Source of the DNA: Nitrospirota bacterium
GTDB taxonomy: Bacteria > Nitrospinota > Nitrospinia > Nitrospinales > Nitrospinaceae
NCBI GenBank assembly: GCA_030600405.1
Contig: JAUVMD010000032.1
Span: 1-9,239 of the forward strand
Length of the DNA: 9,239 bases
Direction of reading: 5' to 3'
The stretch's first letter is position 1. Every line of letters starts with the position of its first letter. Position numbers and translations under genes: made by a program. The notes under the pieces are model-generated. The model was not told the origin of the DNA. It searched no databases and was given only the letters and a program-made list of their open reading frames with translations. Below, one piece after another: positions 6,658 to 9,239 of the stretch.

Positions 6658-8789
6658 GTGAAACGCGGACAGTCAAAGCCCCTCTGCGGGAGGACAAACC
6701 GGAAATCCGAGCCAAGGGAAATGTGGAGGTTTTTTTTTCGCCCCGCTCGGTTGCTGTTATCGGAGCGTCACCCAAACCGGGAAACCTAGGCGGTCAAATT
6801 GTCCATAGCCTTCAAGTCCAGGGCTATGAGGGGGCCGTGACCGTTGTGAACCCCCGAGGAGAGGGGGTTCCTCCATACTCAGCGGTCCGGTCCCCAAAAG
6901 AATTACCGGAAGGGACAGACCTTGCCATCGTGGCGGTAGAGGCGTCTCAGGTGCCGGGCCTGGTGGAACCGCTGGCGAAGCGGGGCATTCATCACCTGAT
7001 TGTCATAAGTGGTGGATTTGCTGAAACGGGAAGGGAGGGAGAAAAGTTTCAACTTGATCTTAAGAAGGAAGCGAAAAAATTCGGGGTGCGGGTCATAGGT
7101 CCCAACGGACTGGGCGTGTTCAGCGCGCCGAATCATTTCAACAGTTTTTTTCTTTCGCCCGATGAAATCATTCTTCCTGAGCCGGGTTCGGTAGCGATTA
7201 TTTCCCAAAGCGGGGTGTTTCTGTCGCTCATCCTCAATGAATTGGCCGGAATGGGTATTGGAGTTCACCGGGCCGTCAACTTCGGTAATCGGGTGGACGT
7301 CAACGAATCGGAACTTCTGGAAGCATTCGCGAAGGATCCGGCGATCTCCGTGATCGCCCTGTATTTGGAAAGTTTTCAGGACGGAGCGCGATTTGTAGAA
7401 GTTGCACGAGAGGTGACCCGGGATAAACCCATCGTGATCTGGAAAGGCGGACATGCAGACCGTGCCAGTGCCGCCGCAAAGGCGCATTCCTCCTCTCTCG
7501 CTGGTTCCTATCCGGTATTTCAAGCCGCGTGTGACAAGGCGGGTTTGATCGAAGTTCAGGGATTCGAAGAGTTTCGCTCGGCCATACAGGTCCTCTCCTG
7601 TCAGCCCGTCCCCTGCGGGGAGAGGGTTCTCATCGTTTCCAACGGCGGCGGGATGGGGGTGTTTCTCACTGACCTTTGCGAACGGGAAGGGCTTCTGGTT
7701 CCGAGACCTTCAGAACCCGTGCGGGCGTTTCTCCGCAAAAAACTGCCGCGCTATTATTCATTGGAGAACCCTATCGACTTGACTGGCTCGGGAACCAACG
7801 AACAATGTCTGGAGACAGTAGAGCACTTGATGAGTTCGGGAGAGTTTGACAGCCTGCTGATGGTCCTCCTTTCCGGCACGAAGGGGATCAACGGAGAAAT
7901 CGCGCCTCTATTACGCAAACGCTTTCACAAAAAATTTTCAATGATCACCGCCGCGTATGGAGAAACCCTCTTTCATTCTCTGCAAAATGAATTCCAAGAA
8001 GATCGTATTCCGATCTTCCCATCCGCGGAAGCCGCGACTAGGGCACTTTCGATTCTTATCCGGCGGAAAAGGATTCTGGACGCCTGGCAAATCACTGGTA
8101 AAGGGAAAAAAGGTCCGCCCTCATCGGCCTGGACTGAAAACTGGAAGAATCGATTTATCCGGTGCCCGGACGAAATGGAGATCAAGAAATTTCTCGATGA
8201 CTGCGGTATCCCGGTTCCTTCCAATCACCCTTTGAAGAGCTTGGAAGACCTTCCAAAGGCGGTGGAGACGCTGGGATTTCCTCTGGTATTGAAGGCCGTG
8301 GCTCCGGCATTGCAGCATAAAACGGAGATGAATGGTGTGCGCCTCGATATCCAAAGCCTCTACAGTTTGATGCACGAGTGGAGGGTGATGCGAGCCACCT
8401 GGCCGGAGTCCATTTGGGCGGAACAGCAAATGCCTCCGGGACTGGATTTGATGGTGGGGTTCACCCGCGATCCTCAATTCGGATCGGTTCTGGTTTTTGG
8501 CTCTGGCGGACAGCACGTCGAGATTTTCAGGGACGTTCAACGCATTCTCCTGCCCGCGACCCTTGAACAACTTTCCAACTTGATCGATCGAACAGGAGTC
8601 GGGAAAGTCATCCGGGGTGTGCGGGGAGAACCGCCCCTCGATAGCAAGGGGCTTCTTGATTTTCTGATACAGACCTCTGGGTTGATGGTCCAGAACCCGG
8701 AATTGCAGTCGCTCGATTTCAATCCGGTGCGTCTTTACAGGGATCGCCTCGTGGTTCTGGACGCAAAGGTCAAATATGGAGTCAGTTGA
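6654..8789 (+). CDS. NDP-forming acyl-CoA synthetase (acetate-CoA ligase, ADP-forming type), fused alpha-beta
   Basis: This 711-residue enzyme would convert acyl-CoA, phosphate and ADP (or GDP) to free acid, CoA and ATP (or GTP), reversibly. Domains in order: CoA-binding Rossmann domain (about 25-150, VAVIGASPKPGNLGG and VIGPNGLGVF), succinyl-CoA-synthetase-like domain (about 175-310, IISQSGVF and VNFGNRVDV), a second flavodoxin-like domain (about 322-470, VSNGGGMGV and ENPIDLTG), then an ATP-grasp domain (about 500-711, PLVLKAVAP with K547, GSGG at 616-619, DFNPV at 688-692). The phospho-accepting His is H278 in AHSSSLAG and the second His is H555 in QHKTEMNGV. Both motifs differ from the usual HTGSLAG and HK(S/T)xxGGV. 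There is no C-terminal acetyltransferase domain, so it is not a Pat-type protein acetylase. ATG 6654 overlaps the beta stop (ATGA) and has GGGAG nine bases upstream. A run of nine T at 6730-6738 lies early in the gene. Acyl specificity is inferred only from the operon. Confidence 0.92.
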   Translation: MSETRTVKAPLREDKPEIRAKGNVEVFFSPRSVAVIGASPKPGNLGGQIVHSLQVQGYEGAVTVVNPRGEGVPPYSAVRSPKELPEGTDLAIVAVEASQVPGLVEPLAKRGIHHLIVISGGFAETGREGEKFQLDLKKEAKKFGVRVIGPNGLGVFSAPNHFNSFFLSPDEIILPEPGSVAIISQSGVFLSLILNELAGMGIGVHRAVNFGNRVDVNESELLEAFAKDPAISVIALYLESFQDGARFVEVAREVTRDKPIVIWKGGHADRASAAAKAHSSSLAGSYPVFQAACDKAGLIEVQGFEEFRSAIQVLSCQPVPCGERVLIVSNGGGMGVFLTDLCEREGLLVPRPSEPVRAFLRKKLPRYYSLENPIDLTGSGTNEQCLETVEHLMSSGEFDSLLMVLLSGTKGINGEIAPLLRKRFHKKFSMITAAYGETLFHSLQNEFQEDRIPIFPSAEAATRALSILIRRKRILDAWQITGKGKKGPPSSAWTENWKNRFIRCPDEMEIKKFLDDCGIPVPSNHPLKSLEDLPKAVETLGFPLVLKAVAPALQHKTEMNGVRLDIQSLYSLMHEWRVMRATWPESIWAEQQMPPGLDLMVGFTRDPQFGSVLVFGSGGQHVEIFRDVQRILLPATLEQLSNLIDRTGVGKVIRGVRGEPPLDSKGLLDFLIQTSGLMVQNPELQSLDFNPVRLYRDRLVVLDAKVKYGVS

Positions 8790-8790
8790 A

Positions 8791-8799
8791 AAGGAGGTG
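8791..8799 (+). promoter_or_regulatory. Near-perfect ribosome binding site of the dehydrogenase gene
   Basis: AAGGAGGTG matches the anti-Shine-Dalgarno of 16S rRNA over nine bases and lies seven bases before ATG 8807. It is the longest such match in the window and fixes the start of the partial last gene, suggesting strong translation of the dehydrogenase independent of the upstream gene. Confidence 0.75.
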
Positions 8800-8806
8800 G
8801 ATTCTG

Positions 8807-9239
8807 ATGAGCTACTACATTGATAATTTTGCAGATGATTTAGGACCCGAAAAGGTCGTCCATATTTACGAACCGAAATCGAAACTTCGAGCCATCGTTG
8901 TAATCGACAACGTTTCGCTGGGCCCTGCCATTGGCGGTTGCCGGATGGCTCGGGATGTGAGCACCCAGGAAGTATTTCGTCTGGCTCGGGCGATGACGCT
9001 GAAAAATGCGTTGGCCAACCTGCCACACGGCGGCGCAAAATCCGCCATTCTGGCGGACCCCGACACAGTGGAAAAGGGAGCTTTGGTGCGGGGCTTCGCC
9101 CAGGCGATCAAAACGCTGACCGATTACATTCCCGGACCGGATATGGGGACCGATGAGGAAAGCATGGCCTTCGTCTTTGATGAGATTGGCCGGGCCGTCG
9201 GACTCCCAGGGTTTTTGGGCGGCATTCCGCTGGACAGCT
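8807..9239 (+). CDS. Glu/Leu/Phe/Val dehydrogenase, N-terminal domain (cut by right edge)
   Basis: The frame is open from ATG 8807 to the window edge: 144 full codons of a family normally about 350-420 residues long. It would reversibly deaminate an amino acid with NAD(P)+ to a 2-oxoacid and ammonia. SLGPAIGGCRM at 37-47 matches the leucine dehydrogenase opening (LGPALGGTRM). K66 in MTLKNAL corresponds to the substrate-carboxylate-binding Lys. K78 in PHGGAKSA is the catalytic Lys, and D112 in PGPDMGTDE is the catalytic Asp. The N-terminus is short and leucine-dehydrogenase-like rather than the longer N-terminus of many glutamate dehydrogenases, whereas PGPDMGTDE resembles the glutamate dehydrogenase PAPDxxT motif. 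The NAD-binding domain lies outside the window, so cofactor preference cannot be judged. Placement 17 bases after the acyl-CoA synthetase, with a near-perfect ribosome site, indicates the same operon and suggests that it feeds or drains the 2-oxoacid used by the oxidoreductase. Substrate is most likely a branched-chain or other hydrophobic amino acid, but this is inference. Confidence 0.9.
   Translation, partial: MSYYIDNFADDLGPEKVVHIYEPKSKLRAIVVIDNVSLGPAIGGCRMARDVSTQEVFRLARAMTLKNALANLPHGGAKSAILADPDTVEKGALVRGFAQAIKTLTDYIPGPDMGTDEESMAFVFDEIGRAVGLPGFLGGIPLDS

Noticed and set aside
8121..9038. A 305-codon minus-strand frame across the synthetase end and dehydrogenase start
   Set aside because: It runs across two real genes and the ribosome site between them, and has no recognisable motif; it is an antisense shadow.

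Overview
This looks like a chromosomal segment of an anaerobic or facultatively anaerobic bacterium with moderate to high GC genes. The evidence is classical Shine-Dalgarno sequences (AGGAGG type), tight operon spacing, oxygen-sensitive Fe-S enzymes of ferredoxin-linked 2-oxoacid metabolism, and an NDP-forming acyl-CoA synthetase. I cannot name the genus. No RNA gene, insertion sequence, CRISPR array or integrase is visible.

Layout. The left part (1-3118) is on the minus strand. It holds the start of a small GYD-domain protein (1-207, running off the left edge) and, 238 bases upstream of it, a complete 890-residue P2A-type calcium-transporting ATPase (446-3118). A roughly 470-base AT-rich divergent region (3119-3590) follows. 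It contains a good candidate promoter for the ATPase, a probable decayed or frameshifted small gene on the minus strand, and a leader upstream of the plus-strand operon in which a CCCTCCT sequence can mask the Shine-Dalgarno of the first gene.

The right part (3591-9239) is one tightly packed plus-strand operon: a gamma-delta fusion, alpha and beta subunits of a 2-oxoacid:ferredoxin oxidoreductase, then a fused alpha-beta NDP-forming acyl-CoA synthetase (acetyl-CoA synthetase, ADP-forming type), then the N-terminal domain of a Glu/Leu/Phe/Val dehydrogenase cut by the right edge. Junctions are a 20-base overlap, a 15-base gap, a 4-base ATGA overlap and a 17-base gap.

How the genes fit together (inference from gene families): the dehydrogenase would deaminate an amino acid to a 2-oxoacid, the oxidoreductase would convert this to acyl-CoA, CO2 and reduced ferredoxin, and the synthetase would convert acyl-CoA to the free acid while making ATP (or GTP). 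That is a complete amino-acid-to-ATP module in one transcript. The same enzymes could run backwards to build an amino acid from a short-chain or branched acid, CO2 and ammonia. The leucine-dehydrogenase-like partner makes branched-chain substrates plausible, but pyruvate/alanine is not excluded. I found no strongly novel system; the most interesting points are the operon combination, the substituted signature motifs in the synthetase, the possible Shine-Dalgarno-masking leader and the frameshifted intergenic remnant.
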